Origin: Rotaria sordida
Taxonomy: Eukaryota; Rotifera; Eurotatoria; Philodinida; Philodinidae
Reading direction: 5' to 3'
Length of the DNA stretch: 64,000 nt
Assembly (NCBI GenBank): GCA_905250125.1
Contig: CAJNOL010000093.1
Span: forward strand, 1-64,000
The position numbers and the translations under genes were made by a program. How positions within the stretch are numbered: position 1 is the stretch's first letter; the number at the start of each line of letters is the position of its first letter. This document shows positions 13,048 to 25,900 of the stretch, piece by piece. Under the pieces are notes generated by a model that worked only from the letters and a program-made list of their open reading frames with translations, had not been told where the DNA came from and made no database searches.

Positions 13048-14256
13048 GCATTCTTTTTGAATATTTTCATAAAGAGTATTGTAGTTGATTGAGCTCTGAT
13101 TACATCCATCATTGATATGTATTAGATCTCCGGTAGTAAAGTACTCTTCACATTGTAGTCATTTGCTCTTGATTTTACTGATGACACACTCGGCCTCTAT
13201 CGGTTGTTGATATTCGTTGAGACATGTATCATTGTAGAAAGCATGGTTCTTTCCATAAAAAAACACTCATATCAATAGCGTGGCGAGTTTCGTGACTGCT
13301 TCATCTCGCTGGAGTGACAAAAGTGGCACATATAATCGAATTAAATTTTCATAACGAGTCACTAATGTACAGTTTGACATTACACTGAATGGACACATTG
13401 CATATGGAGTTCAAAGATGAACGAAAGCAGCTGTCTATAGCAATATGTTTATCTGAGTTCTCTTAGTAGTGATTCAATGTGTAAGTCTGGTTTGGATAAG
13501 TTGCGCCAGTAACGGATGAAGATCTGATAGTTAAGAGGAAGAGAAATGCTTGAAACATGGTTTAGTTATATGTGTAATGGGCAACAAATGCAAGCATCCT
13601 TCTATGTATTTGTCTCGCGGCAGTTAATCAATACTGATGAGATCAAACTAGTGTATGTGCTACTTTCGCGGAACTAAAGGACGTTTTTTGCCTTTTTCTA
13701 AACAGTAAAATCATTTTTATATTAATTATTTTCATTGATCTTTGATGTAATAACGTGATATTGAATGCGACAACATGCGGTCCAATTTAGAATATTATGA
13801 ATACAAAGAACAGCACGATACATTTCTAGTTTATACGAAATTTTTACTCATCATCGAACCCACACCCATACCCAGCGTAACTCTGTCAACGAGCCTTCTC
13901 CATTAGATAGAGCCCGGCTATCTAAGTTCTTCACCGAAGAGCTCAGTCATTTTAAGTTCCTCCAATATCAAAAGTTTGGTTACGACACTAAAGCAAATTT
14001 AAGTAAACATAATATTATTGCTGTTTTTATTTAGTTACAATCGAAAATTTGTAATATTAATAAAAAAAGATAAATGACAAGAAACAAGTAGCATATGAAA
14101 TGTGAAGTATATTTATTATCTATTCACATGCTATCAAAATCGAGTGACGTTTGACGATCAGTCGCGATACTTGAAAAAAATCGGCAATTAATCACTGACC
14201 TTGTGAATAGTACAATAAATCGCGATAAATTGGCGATTTTCCAACAAACTTCAACT
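13048..14256. other. intergenic, no gene seen
   Basis: No supported gene. The right part, from about 14150, shares words such as CGATTTTCCAACAAACTTC with 14715-14745 on the far side of the tandem repeat (CGATTTTCACACAGCTTC), so the tandem array may sit inside an older repeat. Confidence 0.4.
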
Positions 14257-14470
14257 GTAAGTATTATTATATAAAAATAAATATTTTTTTTTCTTTCATC
14301 TAGCTCATTTGAACATCTTAATCAATGGTAAATATTATTTAATAAAAATAAATATTTTTTTTCTTTTAGTAAGGTCATTTCAACATATCAACAAACGGTA
14401 AATATTATTTGATAAAAATAAATATTTTTCTATTGTATTTAGATCTTTGTCAACAACAAAATGATCGGTA
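14257..14470 (+). repeat. 70-bp tandem repeat with intron-like units and micro-exon-like spacers
   Basis: Three units of 71, 70 and 70 bp. Each has a segment starting GTAA(G/A)TATTATT, then AAAAATAAATATTT, then a T-rich tract and TAG: 14257-14303, 14328-14369 and 14398-14442. A fourth GTAAGTATTAC starts at 14468. Between them lie 24-, 28- and 25-nt pieces resembling one another (14304-14327, 14370-14397, 14443-14467). Introns as short as 38-41 bp occur in the alpha/beta hydrolase gene of this window, so these lengths are feasible for splicing. No coding frame links the spacers, so it may be only a tandem repeat. Confidence 0.55.
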
Positions 14471-15744
14471 AGTATTACTTTTTTAAAAAATTGCATTATT
14501 TACTGCATATGGGAAGAAAGAAATCATCCCTCTCGTCTTTTACGAGAAAAATCTGAATGAGCACATTGGTAAGCGACAGTGGTATTCATATCAACATGTA
14601 GTAATAGTTGTAGATCCAAATGCTACGGTCAGATTCGATCATCGTAAATATTATTTAAATAATCGTGATTTTCTGCAAAAATCATAAACAAGACCATCAG
14701 TTTAGGTGATTAGTCGTGAGAAAATCGTCGATTTTCACACAGCTTCGATGACATGGATGGTTATATCTTTGCACTACCTTTTAATAACGATATCTAGGTT
14801 TATCTCGTGTTTGGTTCTTAGTAAAGAAATAGTAAGGGTAGACGCTAGATTTTTACCATTGGTGTCGTAAATCTAATGATTTATTATATTAAAAAAAATG
14901 ATAGTAAATAGGAAAGAGAGGAACTATATATCGCTGATTAAAATCTGATATCATCTTGTCGGATCCGATAAGATCTTTCCCTAGTTAAATGTTTGTTGGT
15001 TTTCGAGTCACTGGGATATGGGTTCAATCCGATCAGATGAAGTCAGAATCCAACAAGATTCAATGATTGGATTTCTCGATCTAGGTATTCACTCATTAAA
15101 GTGAAAATAGAAGTGATTTGAGGAAGAAAGATGAGAAGTAATCGAATGTACCGGTTATGAGGGAAGAAAAGAGATACATATATGGGGACTGGTCAAACAG
15201 GAGCAGATCGATTACTAGACTGATGAAGAGAAAGTGTTGAGGATGAAGATATTTCATTTCATTACAAACAACACTTATAAAAAAATCTCCTTATATGAAG
15301 AGACCTTTTTGAAAGCATATGTTGAATAGTAATCAATGATTTCAAACATAGTAATGCTTTTAACTCAATCAATTCAACTTGTGATCCTGATTATTCTTTT
15401 CTGTTGATCTTTATCAGAATGTTAGTTCGACATTATCAAAGAACATTTAATAGGTTCTTTGCTAAAAAAAACTAATAAGAGAGGACTAATTAGTTTTCAT
15501 TGCTGAAGTGGGATAAAAGATGAGCAACGCCTTATAATTCATGAATTTCTATATTTTTTATTTCATTCAAAAATGATAGATTTTAAACAGAAGACTGCAG
15601 AGTTCTCATTTGTCTGTCTTTTTTCATTTTATTTTAAAATTAGACTTCAGCCTGAAAGCCATTTGAAATATTTTTTCAGTCTGTCTAATGTATGAATGCA
15701 AGCGTCAGCTTTAAAAACGACCAGACCTGGACAATCCATGATAA
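14471..15744. other. intergenic, no gene seen
   Basis: No coding frame or motif recognised. A second GTAAATATTATTTAAA word at about 14645 echoes the tandem repeat upstream. Confidence 0.45.
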
Positions 15745-17247
15745 TCAAGATCGTGCTTTCTCTATTTCTATTTCATGCATGATTTGATTGAAAATATACA
15801 TGAAATCGTCCATGTCAACGTTAATGGGAGCGGAATAATCACCATGACCTTTACAGATCCAATAGTGATGTTCCAAATGAAGGCTCATTTCAGCATACAT
15901 TTCAGGAAAAGTCATTCCAGTCGTGTATCCAATCTCAACTACATGTGTTTCTGGTGATGACCATAGTATATTCATCATTCCAGCACCATGAGGACCAACA
16001 ATTATGCGAGCTCGACGAAACAATGCAATGTGATCACGAATATGTCCTCGAGCTTCGAAGATTTCGATACGAAGATCCGACGACATTTTAGATTTATTGA
16101 GTGCTGATGACATAAATGCAATCAGATCTAAATGTTCAATAATTGATCGAGCATCTCCATCTCTTCTTTTTATGAGAATGATGCAATCTTTTTTGTCAGT
16201 TGCTGCTAGTTTATCAGTGGCCATAACTCGATGAACGAGTTGCATATCTGTTCGGTCGTGAATATAGTGAGAATTGTCTTTGTCTCTCAAATAGGGCCAA
16301 GAATCACTACGATAAACAATATTCGCAAAGTAATTGGGACGAATGTCTTTATCAAATTGAACAATGCGATCACGTGTAACTATACCACGCTCAACAAGAA
16401 CATCAATCAATGGATCAGCAACTCCACCTTTTGCTACAAGAACTTTGGCTGTTGTTGGCACAGTAGCAAGCAAGCGTAGTAATCGTGGTAATTGCTGAGG
16501 TGCAAAATGTCCTGGTGCTGGAAGATAATTTCCAATGGAGTCGATTAATTCGATATGTCGATATTCATTTTTGATTTGTGGAATGTTAGAGATGGAATCA
16601 TTGCTGCATCTTTTGTTGGTCCATCGTTGAAAATGAAAAGTGGCACGGTCAGTAAAAACTGTTCCCGGTACTTCTGAATGACAATGACCTGTGTCGATGA
16701 ATGCATTGAATACGGCGATAGTTACAAATCGTTTCGTTGCTGGAAGCCATTTATCGAGTTCCGACTGCGATTTACTACATATGACCCATTTATGATCGAT
16801 ATGAAGTGAAGAACATGTGTCAGTCAAAGAGCGAGCGCGAGGTAATGGATGAGGAATCAAATTAGGCAGACGAGCCACATTGTCTACAATACATCCTTCA
16901 TTGGGATGAGAGTGAAAATAATCGATAACATCATTCACAACTATTGCTGATGCAGCCTTACATGCTGATGATTGCGATGATTGAACTATTGATGCTCGAC
17001 AACGTTTAAAGTCGCCATTCTTATGCCAAGTCCAATCGAATAAGTGACTGACATTAAATCGTTGGACCCAATTTGGAATTTGCCACTGTTCGAACACTAT
17101 AGTTTTCGGCTCAGGCAGTTGTAACGAAACGAGAGGCATCGCAGAGGATCGATCGGGACAAGTCGGTAAACGAATGGTGAAATACCAAGTTGTCATAATG
17201 ATTATGAAGAATGCAAGAGGCAGTTTTGTATTAATCTTTCGCCACAT
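15745..17247 (-). CDS. GT61-family (DUF563) glycosyltransferase, type II membrane protein
   Basis: A single uninterrupted 500-residue frame. GT61 enzymes transfer sugars such as xylose or GlcNAc onto glycans in the ER/Golgi lumen (EOGT, POMGNT2 and plant xylosyltransferases belong here). Seen: a short cytoplasmic tail with Arg/Lys, one hydrophobic anchor at about residues 9-27, a lumenal domain with many Cys, and near the C terminus RRARIIVGPHGAGMMNILW followed by ETHVVEIGY, the best conserved GT61 block. LIKRRDGDAR fits the family's Arg-rich strand. Acceptor and donor sugar cannot be read from sequence. Lack of introns contrasts with most neighbours and could mean retroposition or transfer. 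A 9-codon upstream ORF ends three bases before the ATG. Confidence 0.85.
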   Translation of the reverse strand: MWRKINTKLPLAFFIIIMTTWYFTIRLPTCPDRSSAMPLVSLQLPEPKTIVFEQWQIPNWVQRFNVSHLFDWTWHKNGDFKRCRASIVQSSQSSACKAASAIVVNDVIDYFHSHPNEGCIVDNVARLPNLIPHPLPRARSLTDTCSSLHIDHKWVICSKSQSELDKWLPATKRFVTIAVFNAFIDTGHCHSEVPGTVFTDRATFHFQRWTNKRCSNDSISNIPQIKNEYRHIELIDSIGNYLPAPGHFAPQQLPRLLRLLATVPTTAKVLVAKGGVADPLIDVLVERGIVTRDRIVQFDKDIRPNYFANIVYRSDSWPYLRDKDNSHYIHDRTDMQLVHRVMATDKLAATDKKDCIILIKRRDGDARSIIEHLDLIAFMSSALNKSKMSSDLRIEIFEARGHIRDHIALFRRARIIVGPHGAGMMNILWSSPETHVVEIGYTTGMTFPEMYAEMSLHLEHHYWICKGHGDYSAPINVDMDDFMYIFNQIMHEIEIEKARS

Positions 17248-17250
17248 TTG

Positions 17251-17280
17251 TCAATAGTTGTCTTCGATGATTTTTGCCAT
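17251..17280 (-). promoter_or_regulatory. Upstream ORF before the GT61 start
   Basis: ATG at 17280 opens a 9-codon frame (MAKIIEDNY) that stops with TGA at 17253-17251, three bases ahead of the GT61 ATG at 17247. If transcribed, such an arrangement could reduce or condition translation of the main frame by reinitiation. Whether the mRNA includes it is unknown. Confidence 0.35.
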
Positions 17281-20200
17281 TTTCATTTCAATAATACATA
17301 ATATAAAATTCTAAAGTATAAGTGTGCATTAGAATAATAGTTCATTTGGATTAGGTGTTGTCTTTCTGCGTTGAACCGAAATTACTCAGAAATCAAAAAG
17401 CAGAACTTTTATCGAGTTAGGTTCCTACTTTCTTAGTTCGAAATCGAAATAATACATTTAGAAATCTATCGATAACGTAAGAAACATTGTTTCATGGTAT
17501 CTCAGTATACTACCAAAAAAAACTAAACTCTCACAGAGACTGATTAAAAAACCTCGTTTCAGACTGTTATTTTAAATCTCTCTATAACAAAATGTTGAAG
17601 TTTTCAAGAAAATCTTTCTCGAGATCTGAAGACTAAGTCTTTTGGAAAACGTCCACTATGCTCCAATGTTGGATCTGTTTGCAACATAGAAGATGACTCA
17701 TACTATTCAAGATCAATTTTATTGATAGTCTAAACGTTTGTCTATACTGTCAATTCATCTTAGCATAGTTTTCCAACTCGTATATTTTTTGGCGAGAATG
17801 AATTCGACAAAAAATGACCTGAACTCATCAAATTTATTATCACGAAAAACGCACACACAAAATCAATCATCTTCCTCTAACTCAAATGACATATGCATCA
17901 GATCCAAAATCTAGTATCTTTTTATTTCCGCCGTATAAATCAGTTTAGATACAGAGATAATGAAGGTGTATAGACTATTGGTGAAAGAAATGATTCTCTG
18001 AATGATAATGAACAGAAAGAATATGTTTGAAAAAAACGCATTGATGAAGATGAACAAGAAAGAAGAAAGTACTTTGGATTAAACACATAATGGTAAACAT
18101 TGGCACAGCTCACCTGGTTCCCCACTCAATTCACTCATGGTTTCATGACATCGTTCCTCACATTTTCTTATGTTATTTGCCTCAATTACTTTATTCTCCT
18201 TGTTTTTCGATGCAGATTTCATTCTTTTCCCGTGTCAAATAAGCGAACAAGTGTACAGTTTACAAGTATTTCATACGCTCTCAACAATCTATCTCAGTTT
18301 TGGGTGATTGCTAGTCCCCTTTAACATTATTCTGATGTCTCAGCACTTTTAATGCAACCAATTCTTGTAAGATAAGGAATTGAAAGACATTAGAAATGAA
18401 GGTTGTTAGAAATGGACAAAACTCACAAGAAAGCAACATTATTTTGAATGTTTCCTTCACAACAGGTGTCACTCATGATCTCACTCCTCCCTTTTACTCT
18501 CTTCATTGACTATGAATATCAATTAGTCATATGTTGTGTCAACGAGTAATCGAAGAACGAAATTATTTTTTGACGTACCTTTTGCTCTTATATATATAAG
18601 CAGGAGCGTCAAAAATTCTAACTAATACGATCCTATTACAGTATGACGCCGCCTGATAATCGACTACTGGATGCATATAAAAGAATTCTATCATTATTTG
18701 ACGAATTGAAATATGTTTCATGAATGAAAATTCAGAATATTTTCTTTATTTAAACAATAGGATCTTTCTTACGCTTCAAACATTCTTTTATAGCTTAGAT
18801 TTTGAAAATTCTATCAAAAAATATGGTTTGATAATTTCTTAATTTTGGAAATCTTGTAAAGATTGAGGAACTCCATTTAGTTATCGAAAAATATCCAAAT
18901 AATGGTTGACCAATTTTTGGATTCTTGGTGCACGACAATAATTTATTTCAGCTAAAATATAATCGACAATAAATATGATAACCAAAACAAATTTGAAAAA
19001 GCTGACTAGCTAAAGGATCTGCCAAATTTAGAAACCTCTCTTGAACTAGGATACTATATGTGTAGTTTTGTGAAACAATTTGTGGCACATCAAATGTTAT
19101 ACAAGAAATCAAGTTTTCCTTAAATTTTGATGTGCCAAGGATTCATATACCGGTTATAACTATGAAGAAATATATATATAATACTCATAGACATTGTGCT
19201 CTGTAAGATGCTCTAAGATAAACTTATACAAATTTTACTTTTAAACTCAATTTGATACAGTTATAGGGCTCTTCAATTTTCTGTAATGAATAGTTTTCAT
19301 CATTGTTTTCTTCATACTTAAAAATGGTCTCTTTCCTTAGATCTAGGCCATTTCTTGACTACATAATATTCCAATGTGATCAACTCTGCGTCATAGAACA
19401 AGTGGATATCAACGTGAAACTTTCTCGAAAATTACGCACTATCGATCTCTATATATTTTCAAACGTGACATCGTTCGAAAGAACAGAGACTCATTGTTAA
19501 CTTATGAGATTGTCCCCTAAAATAGACTATTTTTTTTTGTATTTTGCTGCTCATTGTCACATTCAGAAGTACTTACATAGGAATATGAAAAAAAATGACA
19601 AAAATTAACAATTTCAACAAGAAGGAACCTAAAGCAACATTAGTACAACTTCATCGATATGACAGTAGTCTGCAATATGACATTGTCAACAATAGGAGGC
19701 AGAAGACGAATGAAAAAAAAAGAAAAAAATGAGAAGAAACAGGACTAAAGAAAAGATAACAAAAAAGAATACGAAAAAGAAGAAGAACAGAAGAAAGCAA
19801 AAAAAAAGAGCAAATTGAAGACATAAAAGAGACACACAGAAGCGTTTACTCAACAAAATCAATCGACCTGAGCAGGAGAGTTTCACGTCTCTCTTTCAAT
19901 TTTTTCACTCTTCTCGTCTGAAAGAAATGGCCAAGATTATCTCCTTTACTTTTCTTGAAATCATCCCAAAAAAATACATCGAGATAGAGAAGAGACCGTC
20001 CTTGACCAGATTTATGTATTTGCTGCAATCTTTTTTCTGTATAATTTTTAGCATAAAAATCGAGTGGATCTTCATTCGTCAGAGAGAATAAATTCCGTTT
20101 TGACACAAAAGGATACCGATGCACGAGTCTCATCCTAATTCAAAACTTTCATTTCAATATTTCTTGATGAGTTTTTGACAGAAAAAGAAAAAAGTCAGGA

Positions 20201-21237
20201 GAGATGTGAAAAAGTATAGGCAAAAAAGCATGTTCGTAATACTGAGATTGATAATGACTTTCCTGTTGGTAAGCACTTCGATTTTCCAAGAGATTTCTGA
20301 ACGCTCTCCACACATTTGTCAGTGGTTGGATTTTAATAAAAACTTACTAGCCCAAGTAAAATCTAAGTATTTAAATGACTTCACAATCTCTATCTTTTGT
20401 CCATCCATGAAGATATTTACTGGAGGTATTGTTACTTGAGAGAAGAAAATTTGAGTTACAGTTCCACTAATATTTATTGGCTGTTTTCATTGTTTTTGAA
20501 TAGGCTGAAATTTGATTATATATTTTAGTGTCTTCGTTTTCTAAATACTCAATCATAGATGGACATCTTGGTGACAGGAGAGATCGGATAAGAATACTTA
20601 GATCATCTTTTGTAATTGGCAAGTTTCGAAAATGGTAGACTCTTGGATTTATAGTTACAAGACAGATGAGACCAAAATACTTTTTCAGGTCTATTGCACC
20701 ATTACTCTCAAAAGAACACGAGTCTCTTCATTTTGACAGGCATTCTTTCTCTCTCGATAATAACTATTTCTCACACGCCTGGCCTCTTTTAGCTTATGTA
20801 TAATGTTTGGTGATAGTGATAATCGGTATTTTTCTTTTTTCTTTCAAATGATTACTCTACTTTGTACTGTCGCAAGAAATCGAGTATGCAGAATATATTC
20901 CAACGAACATGAGGAAAATATTTACTCGCATCAAAGCCAATACTTTGACATGTGAGCACAATAGGTCAGTGATCAGTGGTTCCAAAAAACCATGTTGCTA
21001 CACTTATTCCATTCATATCTGAGCATGTCAGATCGATATTATTGCGTAAGAAGTGTTTAGAAGAGCGTGAGAAGATCGTAACTAATCATTAAAAATCCTT
21101 GTTTTTATTCTAGAAAAAGAAATAGAATAATAGATATTATTTTAGGTTAGAAGTATGATAAATGAGAATGCAAAATAAAAAAGAAAGGACCTTTGGAATG
21201 GTTATGCCAAGAAAGTGTGAGAAAAAAAAACATACTC
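17281..21237. other. 4-kb stretch without a confident gene
   Basis: Mostly AT-rich sequence with short frames. One minus-strand frame at 19846-20133 starts with ATG and has protein-like composition; it is listed separately with low confidence. A purine-rich tract at 19710-19830 explains a spurious Phe-rich minus-strand frame. Confidence 0.45.
19846..20133 (-). CDS. Possible small hypothetical protein (95 aa)
   Basis: An ATG-initiated frame of 95 residues with balanced composition (Arg, Lys, Asp, Leu and aromatics spread evenly) and no low-complexity stretch except its basic C-terminal third. I recognise no domain, signal peptide or membrane segment. No splice sites link it to other frames. 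It could be a chance frame in the gap or an exon of an unrecognised gene. Confidence 0.22.
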   Translation of the reverse strand: MRLVHRYPFVSKRNLFSLTNEDPLDFYAKNYTEKRLQQIHKSGQGRSLLYLDVFFWDDFKKSKGDNLGHFFQTRRVKKLKERRETLLLRSIDFVE

Positions 21238-21241
21238 CCTA

Positions 21242-22924
21242 GGGTGCTTCCACGCAGCTCCTCCCACTTTTTACAGAACATTCTCCCGGCAAGATTTAAG
21301 CATGCTAGCTTTGTAGCCCTCGTCGAGTTGTGTAGAAAACGGTATTCAGTTATGGCTCAAATTATGCGCTAACAGCAGCAGAGTAGGTCCAAAAGTCGAT
21401 TTTATGAAAAAATGGCCTCCGAAATCCGTCTGTTTCATTCCTCATGGACGTTCCTTGAAATTTTTGATTTCACCATTGGATAGAGCATAAAAAGTTGTCT
21501 ATATAAAATAATTTTTAGAATTATGTCTTTAGAATTGATTGTTTGGGAGCATTTGCAAATTTGGGAAAAATGGCACTTTATGCTTAAATTGAATTGATTA
21601 TAAAATTTATACATTCAGTTAGAGACCTCAATATATTATAATCAAAATGAAGCTTGTACTATTCTTATTCAAATGCATTATGGCAAGTTTCTTCAAAGCA
21701 TTCTAAACTCTAGAAAAAGAGGTCTAAAGAGGATGGGGGTCCGAAAAATCGTCATGTTGGGAACCAGTTTTCTCAAAAACTACACGTTAGAATTTCGTGA
21801 AACTTTTTTTCTGAATAGACCTAAGTGTACACTACTAGTGATTAAAATATTAGACTTCCCATTTCAGAATTGTAGGAGATAGAGCTCTTTCAAGTTAGCC
21901 CAAATTTTGGTGTTTTTCAAGAAATCCCTGTGGGGGACCTCAGGTAGTTGTAAAAATCGTATTTTCGAATTTTGACTCGAAACTTTGTGTATACAGAGGC
22001 CTCAACTAGACTAACTTTTACAGAAGAATTCAGAAGTTTGAAGAAAGTGTTTCCAAGATACGGACCTTCTACCACAGAAGTCCTTTTCTAAAGATAAACC
22101 TTCATATCTTGACGAGACGTCATTCAAACCTTCTAAATTCTTTTGTAAAAGCTAGTCTAGTTGAGACCTCTGTATACGCAAACTTTCAGGTCAAGATTCG
22201 AGAATACGATTTTGACGACTACCTGGGGTCCCCCACAGGGATTTCTTGAAAAACACCAAAATTTGGGCTAACTTGAAAGAGCTCTATCTCCTACAATTCT
22301 GAAATGGGAAGTCTAATATTTTAATCACTAGTAGTGTACACTTAGGTCTATTCAGAAAAAAAGTTTCACGAAATTCTAACGTGTAGTTTTTGAGAAAACT
22401 GGTTCCCAACATGACGATTTTTCGGACCCCCATCCTCTTTAGACCTCTTTTTCTAGAGTTTAGAATGCTTTGAAGAAACTTGCCATAATGCATTTGAATA
22501 AGAATAGTACAAGCTTCATTTTGATTATAATATATTGAGGTCTCTAACTGAATGTATAAATTTTATAATCAATTCAATTTAAGCATAAAGTGCCATTTTT
22601 CCCAAATTTGCAAATGCTCCCAAACAATCAATTCTAAAGACATAATTCTAAAAATTATTTTATATAGACAACTTTTTATGCTCTATCCAATGGTGAAATC
22701 AAAAATTTCAAGGAACGTCCATGAGGAATGAAACAGACGGATTTCGGAGGCCATTTTTTCATAAAATCGACTTTTGGACCTACTCTGCTGCTGTTAGCGC
22801 ATAATTTGAGCCATAACTGAATACCGTTTTCTACACAACTCGACGAGGGCTACAAAGCTAGCATGCTTAAATCTTGCCGGGAGAATGTTCTGTAAAAAGT
22901 GGGCGGAGCTGCGTGGAAACACCC
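21242..22924. mobile_element. 1.68-kb palindromic (foldback) element with CCTA target duplication
   Basis: Two arms of about 800 bp in inverted orientation pair with a constant coordinate sum of 44166, so without indels. The ends read GGGTGCTTCCACG and, on the opposite strand, GGGTGTTTCCACG. CCTA flanks both sides (21238-21241 and 22925-22928), consistent with a 4-bp target duplication. By eye 21263-21939 and 22227-22903 show no mismatch. The outer 20 bp and inner 100 bp carry several, and about 22050-22115 is unpaired. Each arm has the same 69-codon frame (21673-21882 plus, 22284-22493 minus) with no recognised domain. No transposase is encoded, so it would be non-autonomous; superfamily unassigned. 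Confidence 0.85.
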
Positions 22925-22928
22925 CCTA

Positions 22929-25900
22929 CCATTTCCATACGCATGTCACCAATTACGTATGTTTCACACAGAACGTGCACTTCCACTGATAGCAATGGAA
23001 GAAAGAAAGAGCGTTGCCAACATCAAAAGAAATGGCAATCGAAAAATCAAAAAGAAAAAGAGTATTGAGAGAAGGAAAGACTACTCAATATACGATATAT
23101 ATTTTAAAGAATTACTGAACCGACAATAAATATGATACAGCGGAAGACAAGGTAGGCAATAAAAAAGAACGCCAAAAGTAATCAAATCAATCAGTTATTG
23201 AGGAAATGCAGTAAGCACACCGTGTTGTTCTTTTTCACTGCAAAGTGAGAGACGGAAGACAGTAATGGTATAGTGATGACATAAATATTGTCAAAAAGGA
23301 ATGGTGACATTTAGATATCGAAACGAGTCAGTGAAATTATGATAAGACTCAATGTACTTTGATTTCAACATCTAACGAAAGCATGAATTTTCATAAATGA
23401 CTGTAGAAAACTCGCGCAAGAAAATGAAGAGGTGACATGCACTAGTAATCATATGCTATCATGAAGTTGTTCGATACTTCTCTTTATTAGAAAGAGCAGA
23501 CGATGATCTATCTGACTGATTTTTTTACTGGTTCTCCTTTTTTCGGCCGATACTTGTCAGGAGGACAAGCAGTGCTCTATTCGGAATAGCTTGATACAAA
23601 ACTATAATAAATAATGCATCTATTCTTTTCTTTTCTGTGCTCTACTCGACAGTTGTTATTGTTAGCAATCTGTCAACTGAAGGGATATATGCTTGCCTCG
23701 TTTGACACAGAAAACACTTATCTAATGAACAACTATTGTGATTGTTTTAGTGAATTCAATAGAACGACATAAATGTAGAAAGAAATAGACTAACTGTTCT
23801 TTATGCGTTTTAAGCAAATATTTTTATTCATGATTACCACTAGCTGGCATGCACAAGATGATACAAGACAACTGTATTGATTCAAACAGCTATTCTTATA
23901 TTACCTATAACAGAGACAATAATCTAGAACCGTTCTATCTTGTTTGACTTGAGGCTCATTTCAACAGCATATCTCAAAAAGAAGTGCAAGTTCAACGGTC
24001 GCTTTGTACATTGATCGACTATTTGAAGATATTCTCAACTAATGAAAACTCTGAGCGATCTATGCAATCTTTCTCCAATAATCATACAACTCTTCTGATT
24101 GTTAGCAATCGATTAAGTTGACATATTGCACCTCATATGCACGTTCAAGGACAATTCTTCTCTCTTTTTATTACTGAAGAAAATGAAGTATGAAAATCTA
24201 CCTTGCATAGTTTTTTCATTATCTTATTCATCTGATACTTCATATTGTCGAAGGCAAGAAAAAAAAATGAAATCGTTTTAATTGTCCTTTTATTCAATAT
24301 GCGCATTGCTCAATCATTTCAATTTCTTGAACAATGACTTATTAGTTTATATCAATTTCTATATTTAACTCTTCCAGTAAATAACTAAAATGATTTCATT
24401 AATGACAATTAATGGAAAAATTTTATTTTAAAAATAAATATTTTGAAATTTAATTTTATTGATATCTAAGAAGAACATATTAATTCATAAAGAAATTCAA
24501 GCCCATCGGAAAAAAAAAGAAATAATGATGTACGGCACTATATACAAAACAATAGATGTAATGAAAGACAAAACTTTTCAATTATAGTTTTAGGAAAAAT
24601 AAAAGTATATGTTTACTAATGTTGTGTTTTAATCGTATCTAAGAATAATTGATAATTGTTCGCAAGAATCGTTCAAAGAACATCGTCTAGAAACATAACA
24701 GCCAATATTAGAAAGGCAAGAAAAGATTCACGACAAAAACAAAATGTATATCTTTTAAAATGTTTAATAATTGAATTGTACAAGATTGGGAGTTTATTTT
24801 CAATTGAAATATTAATCAATATAAACAAGCTAATTTAATATGTTAAAGAAATTTGGATTTTTGAACTATGACTCATTTGTTAAATCAGTTATAGTCCTTT
24901 ATCTATTGAAGTGTTTCAAGAAATTCTTGACCGAACACATTGGTCTGAGATGCTAAACTTGACGATTTTAGAGGTCGAAGTTGCGTAAATACTAAGGAAT
25001 CTTTTGTGTTCAGTATAGCAGCCATCAGATTGAAAATTTCTGTAAGACTCTAAACATTGTCTACGGCTTATGATATCAATTGCATACTAATGAGTGGATT
25101 CATTACAAAATATGCATCTAAAGATATTTATACTATCGTTCTACATTTTCATCTCTCACAGATTCAGCTTGTCACAACATTATTGAAATGATAATATTTA
25201 CGATTTATAGAAAGCCAGTATATGATCTTTCAATATATTTAGGACAATTTTGCTGATTTGTGCTATAAAAAAATTCGATTCTGATAGATAAAAATACTTC
25301 ATTTTCTTGTGACTTTTGAAAGTATTGATTAGCAAGTAAAAAAAACACGTATATGCATATAAAGTAAACAATCATTGAAGAAAAAAAAATATTATCAAAT
25401 GGTGAATTCAAATATCATTCTTAATAAGAAAGCTAAAATACGCTTGAAAAACTTGTTCTGAGACGGATAGTAAATCATACGGAAACAGTCGAAGTTGGGA
25501 TGATAAGATCATACGACCTATTTAAGAAAATAAGGTGATTTTATGTTAGCTTTTTCTAAATAATAATCATTCAATACTTTAAAATGATTTAAATCTGTCA
25601 TTTAAGATTGTTTCATTTCGAAAAACGAAATTAATAACGCAATATATGTACAGAATGGGTTAAAAATAAGGAAACAAAGTTTTTTTTTAGATTTCGTCTC
25701 TATACATGAATAATGAAATCTCTTATTTATACCACATATACTAGGTAGTGATAGTAAGATGTATAGCATATTATCAGTCTCTTGGTAGGATAGTTCGTTT
25801 CGAAAACATGCCAATGTATCTCGTATGCTCCTATTTAGACTGCAACAGAAATTATTGCTTCCTTGTCGAATTTGATTATTACTTTTCGTCTGACTGTACC

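Noticed and set aside
15030..15060. GGTTCAATCC word suggesting a tRNA T-arm
   Set aside because: No acceptor stem, D-arm or anticodon arm fits around it.
21673..21882. 69-codon frame identical in both arms of the palindrome
   Set aside because: Identity follows from the inverted repeat itself. No known domain, and too short to be a transposase.
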